The translations under genes and the position numbers were made by a program. From Bacillota bacterium (GTDB lineage: Bacteria > Armatimonadota > HRBIN16), in the NCBI GenBank assembly GCA_023511455.1, contig JAIMBJ010000003.1:121093-185092 (forward strand): a stretch of DNA of 64,000 bases. The letters run 5' to 3'. How positions within the stretch are numbered: position 1 is the stretch's first letter; every line of letters begins with the position of its first letter. The notes under the pieces are model-generated. The model was not told where the DNA came from and made no database searches. It saw only the letters and a program-made list of their open reading frames with translations. Below are positions 50,147-58,050 of the stretch, piece by piece.

Positions 50147-50755
50147 ATGAAGCGTCTGGTAACGGTTCTCACTTTCTTACTGGCAGCATACCTGGTACAG
50201 GCGGCTTCGTGGTCGCAACCCCCGAAAGTTCCCGAGGCGGTGCAAAAGGCGAACGAGGTACTCACCGCGCTGGCGGATATCGACCTGCTGCTGGTGCTGA
50301 CGCCGTTGAAGCTGAGCAAGGAGCAGATTGGCAAGATAAAGCCACTGCTCGAACAGGCGCAGAGCGACCTGATGCGCATGGAAGAGCGCAACGCACAGGC
50401 TCTGCTGCAACTGAAAGATGAAGTGATCACGGCCAGGAACGACGCGCTGAAAGGCAAAACCCCTTCTGACGAACTGCGCAAGAAACTGCGCGAGGCGGAT
50501 ACCGCGGCCCTGCAACTGCGCATGAAGACGGTGGACCAGGTGGTTCGTGCCCTCTGGGCAAAGCTGGATGGTATCCTTTCCGATACGCAGAAGCAGACCA
50601 TCTACGATCAGGCAAGGGAACAGATGCGCGCGGCTCGCCGCCCTGATGTGGACAAGGTTAGCAAACGGGAGCTGGGTGAGTTTTTCACACAGGAGGTGCT
50701 GCTCGCGCCCCGCACCCTGCCATTACTGGAGGACCTGCAGAAGGTATCTGAATGA
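50147..50755 (+). CDS. Exported helical protein of unknown function
   Basis: 202 aa from the ATG at 50147; the alternative ATG at 50141 is too near GGAGG. A signal peptide (about 1-24) precedes a nearly all-helical body, rich in Gln/Leu/Glu and with LTPLKLSKEQIGKIKPLLEQ near the N-terminus, which resembles the Spy/LTxxQ type. No other family features are seen. It overlaps the following MFS gene by 4 bp (ATGA) and follows bcp closely. Its role may be envelope stress, by similarity; unproven. Confidence 0.6.
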   Translation: MKRLVTVLTFLLAAYLVQAASWSQPPKVPEAVQKANEVLTALADIDLLLVLTPLKLSKEQIGKIKPLLEQAQSDLMRMEERNAQALLQLKDEVITARNDALKGKTPSDELRKKLREADTAALQLRMKTVDQVVRALWAKLDGILSDTQKQTIYDQAREQMRAARRPDVDKVSKRELGEFFTQEVLLAPRTLPLLEDLQKVSE

Positions 50756-51990
50756 GCCACATCGCCACTGCTCCTGCAGCCGTGCGTCGGAACATCATCG
50801 CCATCATCGGCGATGTGGCTTTCTTCATGCTGGGGTTCTCCTGCATGGACCCCACGACGGTCATGCCGCAGTTCCTGAAGGAGCTGGGCGCGTCGCCACA
50901 GCTGATTGGGCTGATTAGCGGGTTACGTCTGCTGGTGCTATTCGCGCCGCAGCCCTATGTAGCGCACCGTATCCACGGCAGGCGGCGTGTCAAACCGTTT
51001 CTCGTCACCGCGTGCGCCATCGGCAGGTTGCCGATGTTCCTGCTGTTCCTGTTGATATGGGCGTACGGTCACCACCACACGCTGGCGTTATGGGCGTTCG
51101 TGCTGTTCAGCCTGCTGTTTATCGGCTCGGACGGCTTCAGCATCGTGCCCTGGACGGAGATTATCGGCAAGGCAGTGCCCTCAAACATTCGGGGACGTTT
51201 CTTCGGCGCGATGCAGACGGTCTCCTCGCTGGCGGCGCTGGGCGCACCCATACTGGTCAGCACCATCCTGAATATCCGCGCGCTGACCTTCCCGCGAAAC
51301 TACGCCCTTCTGATACTGCTGATGGCTACGGGGCTGTTGCTGTCGATGCTGATGCTTCTGCTAATTCAGGAACCCGATACGCCGCCACAAGAAGACCCGG
51401 AGCGCACTTTTGTAGAGCACCTGCGGCGCATCCCTGCCCTGTGGCGCAACGACCCTGCCCTGCGCTGGATCCTCACCACGCAGTTTCTGCTGGCCGGGGG
51501 AGGCGTGGCTTCCAGCTTCTACGTGCTGTATGCGCGGGAGCGGTTTGGCTTGCCGGAGTCCTACGTGGCGATTTATCTGACCGCTCAGACGCTGGGGGCG
51601 GTGCTGACGGGTCCGTTATGGGGCTGGATGGCGGATCAGGTCGGCGCGGTTCGGGCGCTACGGGTGGTGGTGGCACTGGCGGTAGTGCCTCCGCTGGCGG
51701 CTTTGGTGATGCCCGTGGCGTGGGGGTTCGTACTCGTCTTTGCCTGTCTGGGCGCGCTGGGATGGAGCCTGTGGAACGCCTTTACCAATGCGATACTCTC
51801 CGTTGCGCCGCCGTCAGAACGTCCCACGTACATCGCGCTGCAGCAGTTCATGAACCTGCCAGCGACCCTCACCCCCTTTATCGGGGGAGTGATTGTGGCA
51901 TCGGCGGGGTATGCCGCTGCTTTCATCACCACGGCGGCGATTGTATCGCTGGGCGCGTTGAGCGCACGACGCATCCCCCTTCAGCATTGA
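50752..51990 (+). CDS. MFS transporter
   Basis: 412 aa with about 12 helices. The segment GISGLRLLVLF with PQPYVAHRIHGRRRVKPFLV marks a family of uncharacterised major-facilitator proteins often found in Armatimonadota and Chloroflexota. A long loop (PDTPPQEDPERTFVEHLRRI) joins the halves. Substrate unknown. It is coupled by a 4-bp overlap to the secreted helical gene. Its stop codon is embedded in the -35 element of the next promoter. Confidence 0.8.
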   Translation: MSHIATAPAAVRRNIIAIIGDVAFFMLGFSCMDPTTVMPQFLKELGASPQLIGLISGLRLLVLFAPQPYVAHRIHGRRRVKPFLVTACAIGRLPMFLLFLLIWAYGHHHTLALWAFVLFSLLFIGSDGFSIVPWTEIIGKAVPSNIRGRFFGAMQTVSSLAALGAPILVSTILNIRALTFPRNYALLILLMATGLLLSMLMLLLIQEPDTPPQEDPERTFVEHLRRIPALWRNDPALRWILTTQFLLAGGGVASSFYVLYARERFGLPESYVAIYLTAQTLGAVLTGPLWGWMADQVGAVRALRVVVALAVVPPLAALVMPVAWGFVLVFACLGALGWSLWNAFTNAILSVAPPSERPTYIALQQFMNLPATLTPFIGGVIVASAGYAAAFITTAAIVSLGALSARRIPLQH

Positions 51991-52015
51991 CAACTTTCTC
52001 ACGACTTTGTATGAT
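51987..52015 (+). promoter_or_regulatory. Near-consensus promoter of the barrel gene
   Basis: TTGACA (51987-51992) overlaps the MFS stop, then 17 bp and TATGAT (52010-52015), 65 bp before the chosen start. Confidence 0.75.
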
Positions 52016-52079
52016 AACCTGTAAAACTGGGAGATAATGCAGGTAGCTTACCTTTGTCCATTTGTATGGAGAAAACTTG

Positions 52080-54113
52080 GTGAGCCCGGTTCGCATGATG
52101 TTCTCGGTTCGCGGGATTGTCTGGCTTGTCGGGGGGGTACTGGCTCTCGCCGCGGGAATAGCTTCTGCGCCCGCAGAAGCGGAGCTGGACGCGGTGGTCA
52201 TCCCGGGCAGGCGGTTTCCACAGCCGCCGGTCATCGACGGCGTGCTCGCCTCCGGAGAGTGGGAGAACGCAGTGGAAATCACCGCTTTCTGGGACTTCAA
52301 AGACCAGCGTGAAGCCCAACTGCCCACCCGCTGTCTGCTGGCGTACACCTCCGAAGGAATCTACGCGGCGTTCGACTGTCACGACCCCGAGCCGGACAAG
52401 ATTCTGGCGCAGGAAACCCGCCGCGGCGCCGACCTGACGAAGGACGATTACGTGCAGCTGGCTGTGGAGCCGACGGGAGTCAACGTCGAGCCCTACTCCT
52501 TCCGGGTGAACGCGCGCGGCGCACAGGACGAGAGCATCCCCGGCGGCAGCATCAGCAACATCCGCTGGCGTGGTGACTGGAAGGCAGCGGTCTCCCGAAA
52601 CAGCAACGGTTGGTCCGCCGAAATCTTCGTGCCGTTCCGCATCCTGCGTATCCCGCGCGGGCAGAAGGAGCTGGGCGTGCAGTTGCTGCGCAATGTGCCT
52701 CGCCTCAACGTGCAGTACGTCTTTCCGAACACCGGCACTACCCTGGACCTGCTCAAACGCGCCCGCTGGACCGACCTGGAGCTGCCCGAGGTGCTGCCTC
52801 CTCCGATTATCCTGCCGTATACGCAGCTGGATACCACCTCCGGCAAAACCGAGTGGCGCAGTGGTCTGGACATCAAGTGGCAGATGCCCGGAGGGCTGAC
52901 CTCTCTGCTTACCCTCAACCCCGACTTCAGGAACGTCGCGCGGGAGGTGGACAGCGTCTCCTTCAGCTACGTGCCCCGTCTGGTGCGCGAGACCCGTCCT
53001 TTCTTCGTGGAAGGAGACGGCTTCTTCCCCGACACCACCCTGTTCTACAGCGGTAACGTGCAGGCGGTGGACGCCGCGCTCAAGTCCTTCGGCACGGTGG
53101 GCAGGTGGAACTATGGCGCACTGTTCAGTCGGGGTGCAGACCAGTGGATAGCCGTTGGGCGGCTGGCGTACCAGATGAGCACGCGTTCCCATGCCGAGGT
53201 GCAGTTCGTCCGCGACGACCGCCCCGGCGTGCACGCCACGGCAATGGGAGGCGGAGCGGTGTTTTACCCCTCTTTCCCCGACGGCTTCGCCAACGTCAGT
53301 GTGCTGTACTTTCGCACCTCCGGGCAGGATATGCCCACCGGCGAGAAGATAGGACTGATTCTCTGGCGGCAGCGCGGGGATGGACGCATCAGCTTCGGGG
53401 GGCAGGTTTACCAGATATCGCGTGGTTTCGCGCCGACGTTGGGCTATGCGCCGGAGGTAGGACTGCGCGGTTATGAGAGCATGGCGATATACAACAAACG
53501 CTGGGACAACCGTCCCGTGCAGCTGATGGATGCGGGCATCGTGCGCAACCAGCGATGGAAGCTGGACGGCGGCATCTACGACGACACCCTCACCGGCTGG
53601 GTATCGGTAACCCTGCGCAACGACATGGTGTACTGGCTCAGCGCAAGCCGCTACCACCGTCCTCCCTATCTCGACCGCACCATCTCTGCCATGGTAGGCT
53701 GGAACGCGCATCGGCTGTACAACGCAGGCGATGTGGTCATCACGGTGGGTAAAGTCGCGGGGGGTGACAGCCTTTACTGGCGATTCCTGCAGGGCGTGCC
53801 CTTCACCGAGCGGCTGCGCCTGATGCTTCACTACGAGCAGAGCCGCATCCGCTACCGCGACCCAAACACGCCCGACCGCAACCTTCACCAGTTCATCGCC
53901 ACGCTGAACTACGATATCGACCCCGAGCACAGCATCGGCGGGCGATATATCGGCAGGGGAAGCGGCTTCGGCAAGTTTCACGAGGTGAACACGCTATACC
54001 TCACCTATCGCCAGCAGGTACGCCGGGGCACCGATATCTTCTTGATCTTTGGCGACCCCAACGCCTCCAGCACGCAAACGCGCTTCGCGGTGAAGGTGAT
54101 GACACCGTGGTAG
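52080..54113 (+). CDS. CBM9-like domain plus outer-membrane barrel (DUF5916-type)
   Basis: 677 aa from the GTG at 52080 (GGAG 8 nt upstream). A signal peptide (about 1-36) precedes a CBM9/DUF5916-like N-terminal sandwich (about 45-225: PPVIDGVLASGEWENA, EIFVPFRILRIPRGQ). A long beta-barrel-like region with alternating aromatic strands runs to the C-terminus (FFVEGDGFFPDTTLFYSG, then AVKVMTPW with terminal Trp). The family is known from Bacteroidota and Armatimonadota as outer-membrane proteins, possibly for glycan uptake or hydrolysis. It overlaps rsmI by 7 bp. Confidence 0.78.
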   Translation: MSPVRMMFSVRGIVWLVGGVLALAAGIASAPAEAELDAVVIPGRRFPQPPVIDGVLASGEWENAVEITAFWDFKDQREAQLPTRCLLAYTSEGIYAAFDCHDPEPDKILAQETRRGADLTKDDYVQLAVEPTGVNVEPYSFRVNARGAQDESIPGGSISNIRWRGDWKAAVSRNSNGWSAEIFVPFRILRIPRGQKELGVQLLRNVPRLNVQYVFPNTGTTLDLLKRARWTDLELPEVLPPPIILPYTQLDTTSGKTEWRSGLDIKWQMPGGLTSLLTLNPDFRNVAREVDSVSFSYVPRLVRETRPFFVEGDGFFPDTTLFYSGNVQAVDAALKSFGTVGRWNYGALFSRGADQWIAVGRLAYQMSTRSHAEVQFVRDDRPGVHATAMGGGAVFYPSFPDGFANVSVLYFRTSGQDMPTGEKIGLILWRQRGDGRISFGGQVYQISRGFAPTLGYAPEVGLRGYESMAIYNKRWDNRPVQLMDAGIVRNQRWKLDGGIYDDTLTGWVSVTLRNDMVYWLSASRYHRPPYLDRTISAMVGWNAHRLYNAGDVVITVGKVAGGDSLYWRFLQGVPFTERLRLMLHYEQSRIRYRDPNTPDRNLHQFIATLNYDIDPEHSIGGRYIGRGSGFGKFHEVNTLYLTYRQQVRRGTDIFLIFGDPNASSTQTRFAVKVMTPW

Positions 54114-54948
54114 AGACAGCGGGCGTGCTGTACGTGGTGGCAACCCCCATCGGCAATCTGGAAGACATCACCCTGCGGGCGTTGCGCGTGCTGAGAGAGG
54201 TGAATTTGATCGCTGCGGAGGATACTCGCGTCACCCGCAAACTGCTGAACCATTACGACATCCACACCCCACTCACCAGCCTGCACGAGTATTCGCCCCC
54301 TGCGAAGAGCGAGCAGATGGTGCGACGTTTGCTGAGCGGCCAACGCATCGCGCTGGTGACCGACGCGGGTACGCCCACCCTCAGCGACCCTGGTAGCGCA
54401 CTCATCCGCCGCGCCCGCGAGCAGGGGATAGCCATCGTGTGCGTGCCGGGTCCCTCGGCGGTGACGGCGGCGGTCAGCCTCGCCGGCTTGCCCGAGGGGC
54501 GGTTTATCTTTGACGGCTTCCCACCCCGCAAAAGCAGGGAGCGGCTCGCTTACCTGCAGTCGCTGGCAGGCGAGCGGCGGGCGGTGGTGTGGTTCGAAGC
54601 CCCCCATCGTGTCGTAGCGTTGCTCAGAGATGTGCAGCGAGTGCTGGGCGAGCGCGACATCTTCGTCGCCCGCGAGCTCACCAAGCAGTTTGAGGAAGCG
54701 CGACAAGCGACTGTCAGCGAGTGGCTGTCGCACTACGAGCAGACGCTACCCCGTGGCGAGTTCACGCTGATTCTGCTGCCTGTGCGCGAAGAAACAACGT
54801 CACCGAGCGAAGAGGAGCCACTGCAGATGATAGGGCGTCTGCTGGCTGAGGGGATGAGCGAGAAGGAGGCGATTCGCGAGGCGGCGAAGCGCAGCGGCGT
54901 TCCTAAAAGGAGATTTATGCCCGCTGGCTGGAGCGGAAGAGGGAGTGA
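54107..54948 (+). CDS. rsmI: 16S rRNA (cytidine-1402-2'-O)-methyltransferase, frameshifted at its 3' end
   Basis: RsmI modifies C1402 in the decoding centre. The SAM/tetrapyrrole-methylase signature VATPIGNLEDITLRALRVL (10-28) and LVTDAGTPTLSDPG (about 82-95) are intact, as is the GFPPRKSRER motif. The start is GTG at 54107. The protein should end EIYARWLERKRE at 54948, but that tail is one base out of frame: the run AAAAGGAG near 54905-54912 needs one more base. Unrepaired, the frame runs through the spacer into the downstream isomerase. The chance of an assembly indel is high. Confidence 0.8.
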
Positions 54949-55039
54949 CGCACTACCGTACCGCTGTGCACGGTACCGCAGGAAACCTTTGCCCCACGTC
55001 GAACATAGTTCCGATATCCCCATAGTAGGAGGCATCTCG

Positions 55040-55852
55040 ATGAAAATCGGCGTCAACCGATGGACGATGCCCGGCGACTGGTCGTTTGAACAGTGCCTTA
55101 AGGCGGCAAAGGAAGCCGGCTTCGACAGTATCGAGTTCAACATGGACGAAGACGGCGTTCTCGGCTTCAACGCGCAGGAGTCCGAAGTGCGCCAGATTGC
55201 AGAGACCGCACAGCGCATCGGGGTGGAGCTGTCCAGCCTCTCCACCGGTTTGGGCTGGCGCTATCCGCTAACCAGTCCCGACCCCGCTGTGCGCGAGAAA
55301 GGCATGGCTGCCATCCGCAAGCAACTGCAGATTGCCAGCTGGCTGGGTGTGGACACGATTCTTGTGGTGCCCGGCGTGGTGAACGAGGAAACCGCCTACG
55401 ACGAGGCGTATGAGCGTGCCTACAGTGCACTGCGTGAGCTGCTGCCCGACGCCGAACGACTGGGCGTGCGTATCGGCATCGAGAACGTCTGGAACAAGTT
55501 CCTGCTCAGCCCGCTGGAGATGCGCCAGTTCGTGGACGAGCTGGGCAGTCCCTACGCGGGCGTGTATTTTGACGCAGGCAACGTGCTGGTGATGGGCTAT
55601 CCGGACCAGTGGATCCGCATCCTCGGCAGGCGCATCTACCGCGTGCATGTGAAGGACTTCAAGACACACATCGGCAACATCAGCGGCTTTTGCAACCCAT
55701 TGCAGGGCAATGTCCCCTGGACAAAGGTGGACGAAGCTCTGAGGCAGGTGGGCTACGATGGCTATATCACCGCGGAGGTAGAGGGTTACCCGGGCTATCC
55801 CGAACTGGGCTTGAAGCACATCGCTGAGAGCCTCAAAGCGGTTTTCCAGTGA
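55040..55852 (+). CDS. Sugar phosphate isomerase/epimerase-like TIM barrel
   Basis: 270 aa from the ATG at 55040, set by AGGAGGCATCTCG; any extension upstream is the rsmI frameshift read-through. A xylose-isomerase-like TIM barrel (AP_endonuc_2 superfamily): KIGVNRWTMPGDWSFEQC at the start, GVRIGIENVWNKF, GVYFDAGN, RVHVKDFK and ITAEVEGY carry the usual Glu/Asp/His metal ligands. Such enzymes act as hydroxypyruvate isomerase, tagatose/psicose epimerase or L-xylulose-phosphate epimerase. It starts a run with two oxidoreductases, suggesting inositol-like or sugar catabolism. Confidence 0.87.
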   Translation: MKIGVNRWTMPGDWSFEQCLKAAKEAGFDSIEFNMDEDGVLGFNAQESEVRQIAETAQRIGVELSSLSTGLGWRYPLTSPDPAVREKGMAAIRKQLQIASWLGVDTILVVPGVVNEETAYDEAYERAYSALRELLPDAERLGVRIGIENVWNKFLLSPLEMRQFVDELGSPYAGVYFDAGNVLVMGYPDQWIRILGRRIYRVHVKDFKTHIGNISGFCNPLQGNVPWTKVDEALRQVGYDGYITAEVEGYPGYPELGLKHIAESLKAVFQ

Positions 55853-55873
55853 TGTGATGGAGGAGGTGACAAC

Positions 55874-56866
55874 ATGCTGCGAGTGGGAATTGCAGGCGTC
55901 GGTACGATGGGGCGCACCCATGCGTCCGCCTACGCCAAATTGCCAAATACCCGGCTGATCGGTTTCTACGATTCAGTGACGGAGGCGGCTCAGCGTGTCG
56001 CGTCGCAGTTTGGGGTGCAGGCGTTCCCCAGCTACGAGGCGATGCTCGAACAGGTGGACATGGTGGACATCTGCACACCGACACCGACCCATCTGGAACT
56101 GGTGCTGAAAGCCGCCAGTGCGGGCAAGCACATCCTGTGCGAAAAGCCGTTAGGGCGCACCCTGCCACAGTGCGAGCAGATGATCGAAGCCGCCAGCAAA
56201 GCGGGCGTGACGCTGATGCCTGCACAGGTGCTGCGCTTCTTCCCCGAGTTCAAGCAGGCGCGCGACCTGGTGCTGGCGGGCGCGGTGGGCAAGCCGGCCG
56301 CCATCCGCACGCGACGCGGCGGTCCATATCCTCGCGCTGCCAACGACTGGTATGCCGACTTCGAGCAGAGCGGTGGACCCATTCTGGACATGGTCATCCA
56401 CGACTTCGACTGGCTGCGCTGGACGTTCGGCGAGGTGGAGCGTGTGTTCGCTAAGGCGCTGACTTTCAAGAAACTGGACCACATCGACTACGCCCTGATT
56501 ACCCTGCGCCTGAAGAGCGGCGCGATTGCACACGTGGAGGCAAACTGGGCAGACCCCAGCGGGTTCAAAGTGGACTTCGAAATCGCGGGCGACGCGGGCA
56601 TGATTGCCTTCGACAGCCGCTTCGCGATGCCGTTGATGGTGGCGAAACAGAATGCCGGTGGCGGTGGTGGAGGCGTGGCAGTGCCCGAAAGCCCGCTGGC
56701 GGAAGACCCCTACATGCTGGAGATTAAACACTTCGTGGACAGCGTGGAGGCAGGGCAGCAGCCCTCTATCACCGCAGTGGACGGCATGAAGGCGGTGGAG
56801 ATTGCACTGGCGGCGATAGAGAGCGCACGCACAGGCAGGGTCATTCGGCTGGGAGGAGGTGCTTGA
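55874..56866 (+). CDS. Gfo/Idh/MocA family oxidoreductase (inositol dehydrogenase-like)
   Basis: 330 aa. Rossmann motif VGIAGVGTMGRTHASAY, EKP motif LCEKPLGRTLPQCEQ and catalytic MVIHDFDWLRWTFGE. The HDFDW wording is typical of myo-inositol 2-dehydrogenase and related enzymes. GGAGGAGGTGACAAC precedes the ATG. It is 21 bp after the isomerase gene. A Gly-rich insert (NAGGGGGGVAVPE, near 258) is unusual. Likely partner of the isomerase in cyclitol or sugar oxidation. Confidence 0.88.
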   Translation: MLRVGIAGVGTMGRTHASAYAKLPNTRLIGFYDSVTEAAQRVASQFGVQAFPSYEAMLEQVDMVDICTPTPTHLELVLKAASAGKHILCEKPLGRTLPQCEQMIEAASKAGVTLMPAQVLRFFPEFKQARDLVLAGAVGKPAAIRTRRGGPYPRAANDWYADFEQSGGPILDMVIHDFDWLRWTFGEVERVFAKALTFKKLDHIDYALITLRLKSGAIAHVEANWADPSGFKVDFEIAGDAGMIAFDSRFAMPLMVAKQNAGGGGGGVAVPESPLAEDPYMLEIKHFVDSVEAGQQPSITAVDGMKAVEIALAAIESARTGRVIRLGGGA

Positions 56867-56867
56867 G

Positions 56868-57869
56868 ATGGCAGTACGAATCGGCATGATGAGCTTTGCG
56901 CACATGCACGCCTATTCCTACGCGCACTGTGTGAAGCAGCTGGAAGCCGAGGGCAGGGCGCAGCTGGTAGGAGTGGCAGATGACGACCCGCAGCGCGGGC
57001 AACAGGTGGCACAGCAATACGGCACGCGCTTCTACGAGAGCTATGAAGCCCTGCTGGACGCCGGTATCGACGCCGTTATCGTCTGCCCGGAGAACGTCAA
57101 GCACCGTCCGCTCACCGAGATGGCGGCAAAAGCGGGCAAACATGTGCTGTGCGAGAAGCCCCTCGCCACCAGCAAAGCCGACGGCAGAGCGATGATCGAG
57201 GTCTGCAAGGCGAACGGTGTGCAGTTGATGACCGCGTTCCCCTGCCGCTTCAGCCCCTCCTACATCCGCCTCAAGCAGATGGTGGAGGCGGGCGAGCTGG
57301 GCGAGGTGCTGGCGATTCGAGGCACCAACCGAGGGCGCAACCCGGGAGGCTGGTTCATCGTGCCCGAACTCTCTGGCGGGGGCGCGGTGATCGACCACAC
57401 GGTGCATGTGACCGACCTGTGCCGCGACCTGCTCAAGAGCGAGGTGGTGGAGGTCTACGCAGAAATCGGCAACGGCTTCTGCCACGGCGACTTCGACGAT
57501 ACCGGGATGCTGACGCTGACCTTCGCCAACGACGTGTTTGCCACGCTGGACTCCTCGTGGTCGCGCCCGAAGGTGTTCCCCACGTGGGGCGATGTCACCC
57601 TGCAGGTGGTGGGCACGAAGGGGCTGGTGTACATGGACATGTTCGCGCAGAACTCCACCCTGTACGACGACCGCAACATGCGCATCACCCTCGAACACTG
57701 GGGTTCCAGTATCGACTACGGGCTGGTCAGCGCGTTCGTGGAGAGCGTGGCGTCAGGCAAACCGGTGCCCATCACCGGCGAGGACGGTCTGGCGGCGGCA
57801 GAGGTCGCCTTCGCGGCGTACGAATCCGCCAAACGCGGCGAGCCGGTGCGGCTGCCGTTGCCGGAGTAG
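56868..57869 (+). CDS. Gfo/Idh/MocA family oxidoreductase
   Basis: 333 aa from the ATG at 56868 (GGAGGAGG upstream; GTG at 56859 is in frame). The Rossmann loop is degenerate (IGMMSFAHMHAYSYA), lacking GxGxxG. The EKP motif LCEKPLATSKADGRAM is intact, and GGGAVIDHTVHVTDLCRDLL gives the conserved His/Asp. This His-rich N-terminus (HMHAYSYAH) marks a known family variant. It starts 1 bp after the preceding stop, so the two are coupled. Confidence 0.86.
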   Translation: MAVRIGMMSFAHMHAYSYAHCVKQLEAEGRAQLVGVADDDPQRGQQVAQQYGTRFYESYEALLDAGIDAVIVCPENVKHRPLTEMAAKAGKHVLCEKPLATSKADGRAMIEVCKANGVQLMTAFPCRFSPSYIRLKQMVEAGELGEVLAIRGTNRGRNPGGWFIVPELSGGGAVIDHTVHVTDLCRDLLKSEVVEVYAEIGNGFCHGDFDDTGMLTLTFANDVFATLDSSWSRPKVFPTWGDVTLQVVGTKGLVYMDMFAQNSTLYDDRNMRITLEHWGSSIDYGLVSAFVESVASGKPVPITGEDGLAAAEVAFAAYESAKRGEPVRLPLPE

Positions 57870-57885
57870 CAAACAGTCCCTATCT

Positions 57886-58019
57886 GGAGGGCGAGGCTCC
57901 CGCCGAGCCAGTCCTTCCCCGCCCGCGGGGAGGATGTGTAGGGGCGGCTCACCCGGAGGTTCGCCCTCCAGGAACACAGGCTGAAGCCTGGGTCTACAGA
58001 AGAGGCTCCCGCTGAGCCG
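57886..58019. repeat. Cluster of dispersed repeat units
   Basis: GGAGGGCGAGGCTCC (57886-57900), an inverted partner ending TTCGCCCTCCAG (57960-57971), the GCCCGCGGGGAGG 13-mer (57921-57933), ACAGGCTGAAGCCTG (57976-57990, third copy of the GCAGGCTAAAGCCTGC type) and GAGGCTCCCGCTGAGCCG (58002-58019). All lie in the 181-bp spacer between two genes. Confidence 0.65.
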
Positions 58020-58050
58020 TTCATATTTCATCTGGGGGAGGGGACATATT

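Noticed and set aside
54107..55852. A 581-aa RsmI-isomerase fusion protein
   Set aside because: The isomerase keeps its own ribosome site and start, and the true RsmI C-terminus is present in the adjacent frame.
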